Assembly: GCA_964351905.1 (NCBI GenBank)
Contig: CAYGPG010000001.1
Span: 1 to 64,000, forward strand
Length of the DNA stretch: 64,000 bases
Source: GCA-2708415 sp964351905
GTDB taxonomy: Bacteria > Pseudomonadota > Alphaproteobacteria > Micavibrionales > Micavibrionaceae
Direction: 5' to 3'
Shown here: positions 18,083-27,310 of the stretch, one piece after another
Position numbering within the stretch: position 1 is the stretch's first letter
How the letters are laid out: every line of letters begins with the position of its first letter
Program-made: the position numbers and the translations under genes
The notes under the pieces: generated by a model
Seen by the model: the letters and a program-made list of their open reading frames with translations, nothing else
Database searches by the model: none
Told to the model about the DNA's origin: nothing

Positions 18083-18145
18083 TACAAAAAACCCTAGTGC
18101 TTGATGTTTATTAATATCCGAAGAAATTAACAAACAGCACTAGGG
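18083..18145 (-). terminator. Leftward Rho-independent terminator of an unidentified transcript
   Basis: CCCTAGTGCT (18092-18101) and AGCACTAGGG (18136-18145) form a perfect 10-bp stem. Its inner part can pair further (GTT.ATT with AAT.AAC) around a loop that includes TTCGG on the minus strand. Read leftward, the stem is followed by six U (complement of 18086-18091). No protein gene on the minus strand ends here, which points to a non-coding transcript arriving from the right. Confidence 0.6.
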
Positions 18146-18538
18146 CCTTTGTTGGGATATGTCTCCTAAATAATAGTGCAAGCACTATCTTAGATAGGGG
18201 GCCATTTGATCCAGGTCGCTGGAAATCGAAATCATGTACACGGTTCCGTTTCCAGTGCCTTGTAGATAACCCGTATCTACGCTTATTTATCGTGGTTGGT
18301 CTTGCCACGCATTGGGTCTTTCGCGATTTATTTATCTTAAAACACCAATATTTCAGAAATTATTCAGCGTAGTGTTCTTTTCCTGACCAAACCGATGCAT
18401 ATTTTAACGTGTACAAGCACGGGTCTTATGGTTTGGACAGAGATTTGCTACTCCTAATTCCCTTGAGCTTCGACGCATTTGTTAAAATCCGAAAATTCTA
18501 ACCGCTTTTCTAACCCAGTTCACCGACCAAGGTGAACT
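18092..18538 (-). ncRNA. Candidate structured RNA: hairpin-dense intergenic segment
   Basis: No credible reading frame is present, but perfect inverted repeats follow one another. They are 18173-18179/18182-18188 (ATAGTGC, GCACTAT), 18211-18214/18219-18222, 18219-18225/18249-18255 (CTGGAAA, TTTCCAG), 18262-18268/18274-18280 (GTAGATA, TATCTAC), 18291-18295/18305-18309, 18387-18393/18430-18436 (CCAAACC, GGTTTGG) and 18517-18524/18531-18538 (AGTTCACC, GGTGAACT). The minus strand is chosen because the left end is a terminator in that direction. I could not match it to tmRNA (no T-arm, no tag reading frame), RNase P RNA, 6S RNA or 4.5S RNA. The right boundary and promoter are not determined. Confidence 0.45.
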
Positions 18539-18639
18539 ATCTTCTTAAACCGTCTCATCGACGCCTTGTTTTTTACATCAAAGTAATGTCTAAGCGATGA
18601 TTAGAGAATGACTCAAAAAAAGGATGCTGTCTACCCCTT

Positions 18640-19168
18640 TTTGTAAAAAAATTTCACTATTAGCATAACTATTGAAACTATATTACAAAATTAAAGAATT
18701 GAAATTAAATAAATAATTAGAATTTTGCACAGAAATATCCACATTTCTGTCCCCTGAATTTTTTTTATTTTTATTATAAAATGATGATTATTGGTGAGAA
18801 TTTGAGGGCAATTTAGCCATTATTTACATGAAATCAAGATGATAATTTTGACTTTTTGCTTTTAACTAAGACTTTTTTAAAGCTTTTGATCTAATCTTAT
18901 GAATGTCAAGGTGATTGAAACCATCTAACTAATTGATTTTACTGTATAATGAAAGCTTATTTTATATCTGAAAGATGCTTTTGTTATACTGAATTACTAT
19001 AAACTATGGAGGTTAATATCAGTATTATTATAACTTAGCTTGTCAGTGAGCTATGGATCTCATTTTTCCAAAATATATATTCTTCGTTTTTTGTGGAGTA
19101 ATTCGTTGCGAAAAGCCGCATATTTTGGTAAAAAGACGTTACTTACGAAAAATAATTTAACATAATTA
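18640..19168. other. AT-rich gene-free interval upstream of the adhesin gene
   Basis: No supported gene is seen. One perfect hairpin, ACAGAAAT (18729-18736) with ATTTCTGT (18743-18750), is followed nine bases later by eight T and may be a weak rightward terminator. A TATAAT occurs at 18945-18950 without a well-placed -35. The rest is long A/T runs, as expected for a regulatory region of a large adhesin, but no operator could be recognised. Confidence 0.5.
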
Positions 19169-19198
19169 TTGACAAATGATTAAGATTTCATTAATAAT
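19169..19198 (+). promoter_or_regulatory. Candidate sigma-70 promoter of the adhesin gene
   Basis: TTGACA at 19169-19174 is followed after 18 bases by AATAAT at 19193-19198, five of six matches to TATAAT. This would give an A/T-rich leader of about 120 bases before the adhesin ATG at 19327, which has AAGGAG at 19313-19318. The assignment rests on consensus only. Confidence 0.4.
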
Positions 19199-19326
19199 AC
19201 GCAATCTCTAAAAAAGACATTGAAATCTGACCGCACAAAATAAGGTCTAATTGATAGGAATTTATGAGTATTATATATGGTAATAAGAAACCATATTCTG
19301 TTGGAAATAATTAAGGAGCAAATCCA

Positions 19327-22300
19327 ATGATTGAGAATGTAATTGACTACGGACAGCCTGAAGCGGGCGCAGTTATAAACGAAGCTATCGATTCAGAAAG
19401 TTCGGCACGTTTGAATTATAACTTGCAAGATGTTTCTGAAATTGAAATCGGGGATAGTGGTGAGTTGATCATTACATTCAAAGATTCAGGTCAACTTATT
19501 CTTGCGGATTTTGAAGATTTCAATGACGCTGGAAACTCGCTCTATTTCCAAGACGGTACATTAATTGATCCTAATTTTATTGCTTCTTCCAATACATCAA
19601 TCGTGAACAAGCCAGATGAAAATGGTCTGAACGTTGTTAATCTTGAAGAAGGTAAAAACTATGTTTGTGATTTTGACCCTGCGAATGCAGCGCTTGTTGA
19701 AGTAAAAGATGGCCAAATGGTTCTGACTTTTGCGGACGGATCGCAAGTTGTTCTTAATAATTATTCTGATGTTATGGCGGGCGATCTTCCTGCTGAGCTT
19801 AGCGTTGCTGACGGAACAGTTGTCACTGAAGAAGAGCTTCTAACACAAGTAACAGCCGTTGAAGAGATTGAGGAGGTTCTTGAGGTTGCTGAAGTTGTTG
19901 AAGAAACAGAAGGTGAAGATTCTGGTGAGCGCGTAGCAAATATTGAACCAGCCACGGGTGAAGAGTCAGTTGCTGAAGCGTTAGCACAAATTGAGCCGGC
20001 TGCGGGGGATTCTGGTGCCCCTGGTAATTCTGGTTATGGGTTTAACAGCGCCACAACACCTGTAAGCTTAGATGCGCCAGGTGCGATTGGCCCGCTTGGT
20101 CCGACAGCATTAAATTATGTTGCACCACAATTTGTACCTGAACAGTTAATTTTAAACTCTACAGCAGTTGATGACCGTCCTGACATTACACCTGAATCAG
20201 TGGTTCTTGATGAAACAGCTTTTAGCACTAATCCCAATACTGGTATTTCTACGCCACTTGTTGCGAATGGTACAGTTGTTGTTGATTTTGGCAATGACGG
20301 CCCTGGTACAATCACAGGAACAGGATCGACTTCCCTTCAAAATAATTTCCTGCTTGTTCCAGAAATCACATCTTCTGGCGTCACTGTTGATATTACTTTT
20401 GACAGCTCAACGAATACGTATACTGGTACAGCTGGTGGTGTGACTGTCTTTACAATGGTCATGGATCCAATTTCAGGTGACTACACTTATACGCAGTTAG
20501 AACCTTTAGACCATAATGATCCTACAAACAGTAATGAGCCGATTACGATTTCTTTTCAGTATGCAGCAGAAGATGCGGATGGTGATGTTGAAACGACAGC
20601 AGTTCAAGTGAGTATTCTTGATGACGCACCTATTGTAACATCACAAGTTGCAACAAGTGTTGATGAGACAGACTTCTCTGCAGGCCCGCTTGTAACCACG
20701 GGGCAGTTCTTTACAGATCCGGGTGAGGATGTTGTTGCAACATTCCCAGGTAATGATTCATTTAATGCAACAGGTTCTGTTGATAATAATAATCTATCTT
20801 CAAATGGTGTTGATGTTGTTGTGACTTTTGATTCAACGACGAATACTTATACTGGTGTCGCTGGTGCTGTAACAGTTTTTACAATGGAAATCGATTCTAC
20901 AAACGGGTCTTACACATATACGCAATTAGCACCTTTAGATCATGCCGACGATAATGATCCGAATGATGTTTTAGAACTTAATTTTGGTGTGAATGTTGTT
21001 GATTTTGATGGTGACAAAGCGTCTGGTTTTGTAACAGTTAACGTATTTGACGATGCGCCAGTCACAGGTGATGATTCAAATATAATTGATGAAACTAATC
21101 TTGGTACAGGCCCGATTGTTATTAATGACAGCGTTTCGGTTAATTTTGGTGGTGATGGCCAAGGATCTTTAACAGCTTCTGGTACTTTTACGCCTTCCGG
21201 CTCTGTTGATAATGGCGTTCTTAGCCACGGTGGATCACCAATTACAGTGACATCGTCAACAACAGGTTATACTGGTGTTGATGGCAATGGCGTGACAGTC
21301 TTCACATTAGAAATTGATCCTTTAACTGGTGACTACACATTTACACTATTAGAGAATCTTGATCATGCGGATAACAATGATCCGAACGATATTATTACGC
21401 TGACTTTTGGTACAACGATTACTGACTTTGATGGTGATCGGGAGCCTGGTCAAATTATTGTCAATATTCAAGATGATGCGCCAACATTCCAACCAAATGG
21501 TCCACAACCTGACCAAGGTTTAGAAAACACAGATGAGACAGATCTTGATGGCGGTCCATTGGTTGAAACAGGTACATTAACGGCTGACTTTGGCGAAGAT
21601 GGACCAGGAACTTACGAAGGTTCCGATAATTTTGAAGCGACAGGTTCTGTCTCGGGTCCTGGATTATCATCATGTGGTGAGCCAGTAACAGTTACTTTTG
21701 ATTCACAAACCAATACATACACAGGTGCCTTGGTTGACGGAACCGAGATTTTCACATTGGTGATTGATGCGAATACGGGCGATTACACCTATACGCAAAC
21801 AGGTACTTTAGATCATGCTGATGGTACAAACCCGAATGATGTTATCACCCTAACCTTTGGTGTTGATGCTGTTGACAGTGAAGGTGAAGGCGCGAATGGC
21901 TCAATTGTTATTAATGTCGCTGATGATGCCCCTGAACTTGATGGTAAAAAACACACGCTTGATGAGTCTGATTTAACTGTGGGTGGTGCTCTTAGTGTTT
22001 CTAGTTCTGTTGTTATTGACCATGGTAATGACGGCGCAGGTACTTTTTCTGCAACGGGTACATTTGCTTCTGGTGGTTCACAGCTGGGTGGTACATTGAG
22101 CTCAAACGGTGTTCCCGTGGTGACAAATTACGATAGCACAACAAACACTTATACAGGTATAGCAGGGGGTGAAACAATATTCACAATGACAGTGAATACT
22201 GATGGAACATATACGTTTACACTGCTTAAGCCTTTAGATCATGCAGATCCAAATGATCCAAATGACATTATTAATTTAGATTTTGGTATTCAAACAACTG

Positions 22301-25300
22301 ACAAGGATGGTGACGTCGCTGTAAATAATATACGCATTGATATTAAAGATGATGTACCAACTATTAACGGCTCATCAGGAGATGTTGATGAAACAAATCT
22401 TGATGCGGGACCAATTGTTTACATTGATACGATTGAAACAGATGTCGGGCAAAATATTTCAACAATCACATTTAATGGTGATACATCTTCTTCAACACCT
22501 TTAACATCATGTGGTAACCCAGTCACTATTTCGCAAAATGGAAATACTTACACAGGTGTGGCGAATGGTGTGACAATTTTCACACTAACTATTGATGCGA
22601 CAACGGGTCAATATACGTATACTCAGTTTGAACCTTTGGATCATCCTGACTCTACCGATCCTGATGATATCTTATCTATCGATTTTGGTGTTGTGGTGAC
22701 GACTTTAGATGGGTCAACGGAGACTTCAACAATTACAATTAATGTTGCGGATGACGGTCCTGATGCTGTTGATGATATTAATGGCGGTGAAGAAGGTCAG
22801 TTTATTACAGGCGATGTTGTTGCGAATGATCTTCAAGGTCAAGATACAGCAACTGTTACAAATGTAAGTTTTAACGGAACGGATTTCCCTGTTGTTGCTG
22901 GAACGGCGACGACGATTGTTGGTAATTACGGTACTTTGGTTATTAATAATGATGGTACTTATAACTACACGACAAATACAAATGATCCTGACGGTGTTGA
23001 CAGCTTCACTTACACTTTAACAGATAAAGATGGTGATACAGATACAGCAGTTTTAGAAATTACAGTGACGCCAGATGGTCAGCCTGTTCAGGTTTCTAAA
23101 TTACTTGCTGTTGATGAGACGAACTTAACTCCAGGCCCAATGATTTTTAACGGTAACCTTGATGTTGATTTTGGTATTGATGGTGCGGGTAGTACGACTG
23201 CAACAGGCGCTTCAAGTTTTGTTGCTGGTGGCTCTTTGTTAAACGGAACGTTAACGTCAGGTGGTGTTCCTGTTGTTGTAACATTATCTGGAAATACTTA
23301 CACAGGGACAGCAGGTTCAGTAACTGTGTTTGATGTCACAATTAATCCAGATGGCACATACCAATTCCAGTTATTTGATCATATTGATCATGCAGATAGC
23401 ACAGATCCTAATGATATTATTACATTAGAATTTGGTATTGAAGCGACAGATGCTGATGGTGATTCTACAGAAGGAACCTTTACGGTTTATATTCATGATG
23501 ATGCGCCTGTTGCCTATGATGATATTAATGGTGCAGAAGAAGGCCAAACAATCACTGGCGATGTTGTTGCGAATGATGAGCAGAGTGAAGATGATCCAAG
23601 TCTTGTCACTAACGTTAATTTTGAAGGTACAGATTACCCAGTTGTTTCTGGTGCAGCGACAACTGTTGTTGGTAATTTTGGTACATTGGTTATTAATAAT
23701 GATGGTACTTACACTTACACGGCCAATACAAATGATCCTGATGGTGTTGATGAATTCACTTACACATTAACGGATTTTGACGGTGATCAGGATACAGCTG
23801 AATTAACGATTACAGTGACGCCTGATGGTCAGCCAGTTGCTGTAAACCAGTCTATTGCGGTTGATGAAACAAATTTAACACCTGGTCCGATGATCTTTAA
23901 TGGCGATCTAAATGTTGACTTTGGTCTTGATGGCCCTGGGACAGTAACGGCACAAGGCGCGAATACTTTTGTTGCAGGCGGCTCTTTAACGGGCGGCACG
24001 TTAACATCAGGCGGTGTTCCTGTTGTTGTAACACTGTCTGGAAACACATATACAGGGACAGCAGGTTCAATAACTGTGTTTGATGTCACGATTAATCCAG
24101 ATGGTACATATCAATTCCAGTTGTTTGATCATATTGATCATGCGGATAGCACAGATCCTAATGATATTATTACTTTACAGTTTGGCGTTACGGCAACTGA
24201 CCCTGATGGTGACTCTGCTGATGGTTTCTTTACTGTTCTGATCCATGATGATGCGCCAGTGGCCTATGATGATGGTACAACATCAGTCGATGAGTCACAG
24301 TCAGTGAATGGCAATGTTTTAACGAATGATGAATCAAGTGAAGACCGTCCAACGGATGTTGTCCAAATTGGTTTGAGTGATGCGACAGGAGCTATCATTC
24401 CTGGCACGGCAGTATCTGTTCCCTCAACAGGAACGGCGACAATTAATGGTCAATTTGGTGTGCTTGTTATTGCGGCTGATGGAACATATACCTACACAGC
24501 AAATGCAAATAACCCAGATGGTACGGATAACTTTACTTATGTTATCGAAGACTTTGATGGTGATCAGGATACAGCTGAATTTAGCTTTGTTGTGAGTCCC
24601 CTTAACGATGTCCCTATTATCGTTCAGCCACCTATTAAAACAGTTGATGATACAAATCTAGATACAGGGCCAAATACGGTTACTGGAAATGTAGAAGTTA
24701 ACTATGGCGGTGACGCACCGGGTGAAGTGAACTTAACAGGCGCTTTAACAAGCTCTGTTGCATTGACATCATGTGGTCATCCGATTGAAACGAGCCTTAA
24801 TGGTAATGTTCTGACAGGAACAGCGAACGGCGTTACCGTATTCACTATCACTGTTTTAGAAGATGGATCTTACACTTTCACACAATTTGAAGCGATTGAT
24901 CATCCAAATACGCTTAATCCGAATGATAATGTTCGTATTAATTTTAATGTTACAGCAACAGACGCTGATGGTGATACGGCAAGCACGACTATTCGCATTA
25001 ATATTCTTGATGACGGACCACAAATTGACCAAATTGCACAAGAGGTGGATGAAGGTGTTATTACTGACACAAATCCTCTAGTTGCAAACGGTAGTATCGA
25101 TGTTGATTTTGGTGAAGATGGCCCAGGTGAGGTGACAACCAATGGTCTATTCGAAGCGAAATTCCAACGTGATGGATCAAACGTGACATTATCGTCTGGC
25201 GGTAGCCCGATTACGGTGACGAATACAGATAATATGTACACCGGAACGGATGCGAACGGTAATGTCGTTTTTACATTGCAAATTGATTCAGCAACGGGTG

Positions 25301-27246
25301 ATTATACTTACACGCAATTTGATGCGATTGATCACCCAGATGCAACAGATCCAGATGATGTGATTTGGTTGAAATTCTATGTTGATGTTCACGATTGTGA
25401 TGGTGACATGGATACAGGTATTATCATCATTGACGTTCATGATGATGGACCAACTGCAAATAATGACACTGGCTCAGTAAGTCGTACAGAAACAACAGAA
25501 ACAGGCAACGTTTTAACAAATGATGATGCTGGTGTTGATAATAGTTCTGTGACGGTCACAACAGTCGGGACATTTATTGGTACTTTTGGAACATTGGTTC
25601 TAAATGCAAATGGTAGTTACACTTACACACGTAATGGTTCAGCGGGCGGTATCGATACTTTTGAGTATACAATGCAAGATGCCGATGGTGACACAGATAC
25701 TGCGATCCTAACGATCAATGTTGAAGAAGATAATAACCCTATCAATATTAGTGGTTCGGGTGAAACAGACGATACTGTTGTTGGTAACGATGGTAGTGAC
25801 ACAGAGACAGGAACTATTAATGTGAATTATCAAGGTGATGGTCCTGGTACAACAACTGGTAATGGCAACTTTACATCTGGTGGAAGTTTAACCAATGGAA
25901 CGTTATCGCATAATGGTGTTCCTATTGCTGTAACTTTTAGTGCCCTGACAAATACATATACAGGTACTGCAGGTTCTGAGACTATTTTCACAATGGTGAT
26001 TAATGCGAATGGTACTTATACTTTCACACAACTTGAAAGTTTAGATCATAGTAATACAGCAAGTAATAATGAAGCCATTACATTAAATTTTGGTGTGACG
26101 GCAACGGATAGCGATGGTGATACAGGAACTGGTACAGTTGCTATCACAGTTCGTGATGATGGGCCGCTGGCTGTTGATGATCGTATTACCCAAGTTGATT
26201 TTGTTGGCGGTGATACATTTATTGGTAATCTTCTAACAAATGATGATTTAGGCGGAGATGGTCCTGCTGGTACAGTCGTTACATTTGGTCACGGCGTTTA
26301 TAATACGCCGCACGGAACACTAACAGTGAACCAAGATGGATCTTATAGTTTTGTGGTTAATAGAGCAAATTTAACACCACATAATTATGAGTTAAGATAC
26401 ATTATTCAAGACGCTGATGGTGATACTTCAGAAGCAATGTTGCGCTTTTCCGTGACTCCGCTTGTTCTTGACCTTGATGGCGATGGCATTGAGCTAACGG
26501 ATACACAAAATGGTGTCTTGTTTGACTACGATAATGATGGTGAGTTAGAGCAGACCGCTTGGGTTAGTTCAGATGATGGTTTCTTAGTATTGGATCGTAA
26601 CAATGATGGTTTGATCAATAATCGTTCTGAGATGTTTGGTGATATGTTTGGCCATGAAGATGGCTTTGCTCACTTAGCATCAATGGATACTAACAATGAT
26701 GGCCTAATGAGCAATCAAGACGCTGGATGGTCTGACTTACGTGTATGGCGTGACCTTAACCAAGACGGTATTTCTGATGAAGGGGAACTCTTTGGTTTGG
26801 ATGATCTTGGTATTCAAAGCATTAATGTTGCAGACATTACACAAGCGAACCAATCAGTTGGTGACAATTATATTGGCACACAATCTACATATACGACAAC
26901 TGATGGTAATACACACAACGTATCAGATGTCCACCTTGATTATGAAGATGATTCAATTGATTTATCACAATATCTTGTCAGCCAGAATGATGAACTTATG
27001 ATGAGTGCCATCCAAGAAGGTATCGAGACAAATGAAGTATTGAGTGCTGGTTCTGAAATGTCAGTAGAGAGTGCGTTTTTTGTTGATCAATCGGGTAGTA
27101 TTGATGAAGCCATTAATGATTTTGTATCTTCTACGGCAAACGAGCCAGTTTGTGTAACTTGTAATGAGACGGCCAATGAAAATATGCCTTCCAATACAGC
27201 TGCAATTAGTACGGTTGAGATCACAGATAGTGAAACAGTAATATAA
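19327..27246 (+). CDS. Giant BapA-like repeat adhesin, type I-secreted
   Basis: This is a 2639-residue acidic surface or secreted protein with no Sec signal. Residues 1-175 contain two short BapA-prefix-like beta units ('GELIITFKDSGQLILADFEDF', then 'GQMVLTFADGSQVVLNNYSDV' in shortened form), followed by an acidic linker (~178-203) and a PAAG at 224-227. From ~292, eleven units of ~135 residues start with a 'VDETNL..GP' motif and end in 'DGD....V.I.DDAP', the T1SS-143 repeat. From the sixth onward, five VCBS/Ig-like units ('GTYTYT.N..DGVD.FTY') are inserted between them. From ~2380, a calcium-binding module VLDLDGDGIELTD...NNDG precedes a ~170-residue C-terminal tail. Export by the adjacent TolC/ABC/HlyD genes is strongly implied by location. 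AAGGAG supports the start. Confidence 0.92.
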   Translation: MIENVIDYGQPEAGAVINEAIDSESSARLNYNLQDVSEIEIGDSGELIITFKDSGQLILADFEDFNDAGNSLYFQDGTLIDPNFIASSNTSIVNKPDENGLNVVNLEEGKNYVCDFDPANAALVEVKDGQMVLTFADGSQVVLNNYSDVMAGDLPAELSVADGTVVTEEELLTQVTAVEEIEEVLEVAEVVEETEGEDSGERVANIEPATGEESVAEALAQIEPAAGDSGAPGNSGYGFNSATTPVSLDAPGAIGPLGPTALNYVAPQFVPEQLILNSTAVDDRPDITPESVVLDETAFSTNPNTGISTPLVANGTVVVDFGNDGPGTITGTGSTSLQNNFLLVPEITSSGVTVDITFDSSTNTYTGTAGGVTVFTMVMDPISGDYTYTQLEPLDHNDPTNSNEPITISFQYAAEDADGDVETTAVQVSILDDAPIVTSQVATSVDETDFSAGPLVTTGQFFTDPGEDVVATFPGNDSFNATGSVDNNNLSSNGVDVVVTFDSTTNTYTGVAGAVTVFTMEIDSTNGSYTYTQLAPLDHADDNDPNDVLELNFGVNVVDFDGDKASGFVTVNVFDDAPVTGDDSNIIDETNLGTGPIVINDSVSVNFGGDGQGSLTASGTFTPSGSVDNGVLSHGGSPITVTSSTTGYTGVDGNGVTVFTLEIDPLTGDYTFTLLENLDHADNNDPNDIITLTFGTTITDFDGDREPGQIIVNIQDDAPTFQPNGPQPDQGLENTDETDLDGGPLVETGTLTADFGEDGPGTYEGSDNFEATGSVSGPGLSSCGEPVTVTFDSQTNTYTGALVDGTEIFTLVIDANTGDYTYTQTGTLDHADGTNPNDVITLTFGVDAVDSEGEGANGSIVINVADDAPELDGKKHTLDESDLTVGGALSVSSSVVIDHGNDGAGTFSATGTFASGGSQLGGTLSSNGVPVVTNYDSTTNTYTGIAGGETIFTMTVNTDGTYTFTLLKPLDHADPNDPNDIINLDFGIQTTDKDGDVAVNNIRIDIKDDVPTINGSSGDVDETNLDAGPIVYIDTIETDVGQNISTITFNGDTSSSTPLTSCGNPVTISQNGNTYTGVANGVTIFTLTIDATTGQYTYTQFEPLDHPDSTDPDDILSIDFGVVVTTLDGSTETSTITINVADDGPDAVDDINGGEEGQFITGDVVANDLQGQDTATVTNVSFNGTDFPVVAGTATTIVGNYGTLVINNDGTYNYTTNTNDPDGVDSFTYTLTDKDGDTDTAVLEITVTPDGQPVQVSKLLAVDETNLTPGPMIFNGNLDVDFGIDGAGSTTATGASSFVAGGSLLNGTLTSGGVPVVVTLSGNTYTGTAGSVTVFDVTINPDGTYQFQLFDHIDHADSTDPNDIITLEFGIEATDADGDSTEGTFTVYIHDDAPVAYDDINGAEEGQTITGDVVANDEQSEDDPSLVTNVNFEGTDYPVVSGAATTVVGNFGTLVINNDGTYTYTANTNDPDGVDEFTYTLTDFDGDQDTAELTITVTPDGQPVAVNQSIAVDETNLTPGPMIFNGDLNVDFGLDGPGTVTAQGANTFVAGGSLTGGTLTSGGVPVVVTLSGNTYTGTAGSITVFDVTINPDGTYQFQLFDHIDHADSTDPNDIITLQFGVTATDPDGDSADGFFTVLIHDDAPVAYDDGTTSVDESQSVNGNVLTNDESSEDRPTDVVQIGLSDATGAIIPGTAVSVPSTGTATINGQFGVLVIAADGTYTYTANANNPDGTDNFTYVIEDFDGDQDTAEFSFVVSPLNDVPIIVQPPIKTVDDTNLDTGPNTVTGNVEVNYGGDAPGEVNLTGALTSSVALTSCGHPIETSLNGNVLTGTANGVTVFTITVLEDGSYTFTQFEAIDHPNTLNPNDNVRINFNVTATDADGDTASTTIRINILDDGPQIDQIAQEVDEGVITDTNPLVANGSIDVDFGEDGPGEVTTNGLFEAKFQRDGSNVTLSSGGSPITVTNTDNMYTGTDANGNVVFTLQIDSATGDYTYTQFDAIDHPDATDPDDVIWLKFYVDVHDCDGDMDTGIIIIDVHDDGPTANNDTGSVSRTETTETGNVLTNDDAGVDNSSVTVTTVGTFIGTFGTLVLNANGSYTYTRNGSAGGIDTFEYTMQDADGDTDTAILTINVEEDNNPINISGSGETDDTVVGNDGSDTETGTINVNYQGDGPGTTTGNGNFTSGGSLTNGTLSHNGVPIAVTFSALTNTYTGTAGSETIFTMVINANGTYTFTQLESLDHSNTASNNEAITLNFGVTATDSDGDTGTGTVAITVRDDGPLAVDDRITQVDFVGGDTFIGNLLTNDDLGGDGPAGTVVTFGHGVYNTPHGTLTVNQDGSYSFVVNRANLTPHNYELRYIIQDADGDTSEAMLRFSVTPLVLDLDGDGIELTDTQNGVLFDYDNDGELEQTAWVSSDDGFLVLDRNNDGLINNRSEMFGDMFGHEDGFAHLASMDTNNDGLMSNQDAGWSDLRVWRDLNQDGISDEGELFGLDDLGIQSINVADITQANQSVGDNYIGTQSTYTTTDGNTHNVSDVHLDYEDDSIDLSQYLVSQNDELMMSAIQEGIETNEVLSAGSEMSVESAFFVDQSGSIDEAINDFVSSTANEPVCVTCNETANENMPSNTAAISTVEITDSETVI
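23089..24600 (+). repeat. Tandem ~750-bp duplication inside the adhesin gene
   Basis: Two consecutive T1SS-143 units and their VCBS partners are recent copies. The stretch starting GGTGTTCCTGTTGTTGTAAC at 23261 recurs at 24011, 750 bases on, with only scattered, mostly synonymous differences over about 150 bases. Both units encode PGPMIFNGxLxVDFGxDGxG and the same DHADSTDPNDIITL segment. Confidence 0.8.
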
Positions 27247-27310
27247 ATCTTGACATTATGTAAATAGTAAGATATTATCTCGTAACTTTGGAAATATAGA
27301 GGATTTTACA

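Noticed and set aside
18111..18308. 65-residue minus-strand frame in the structured interval
   Set aside because: It runs through several perfect palindromes, has no Shine-Dalgarno sequence and looks random in composition.
18092..18538. Identification of the structured interval as tmRNA, RNase P RNA, 6S or 4.5S RNA
   Set aside because: No T-arm or tag frame, no GAGGAAAGUC-type P RNA core, no 6S-like long central bubble and no SRP loop could be found on either strand.
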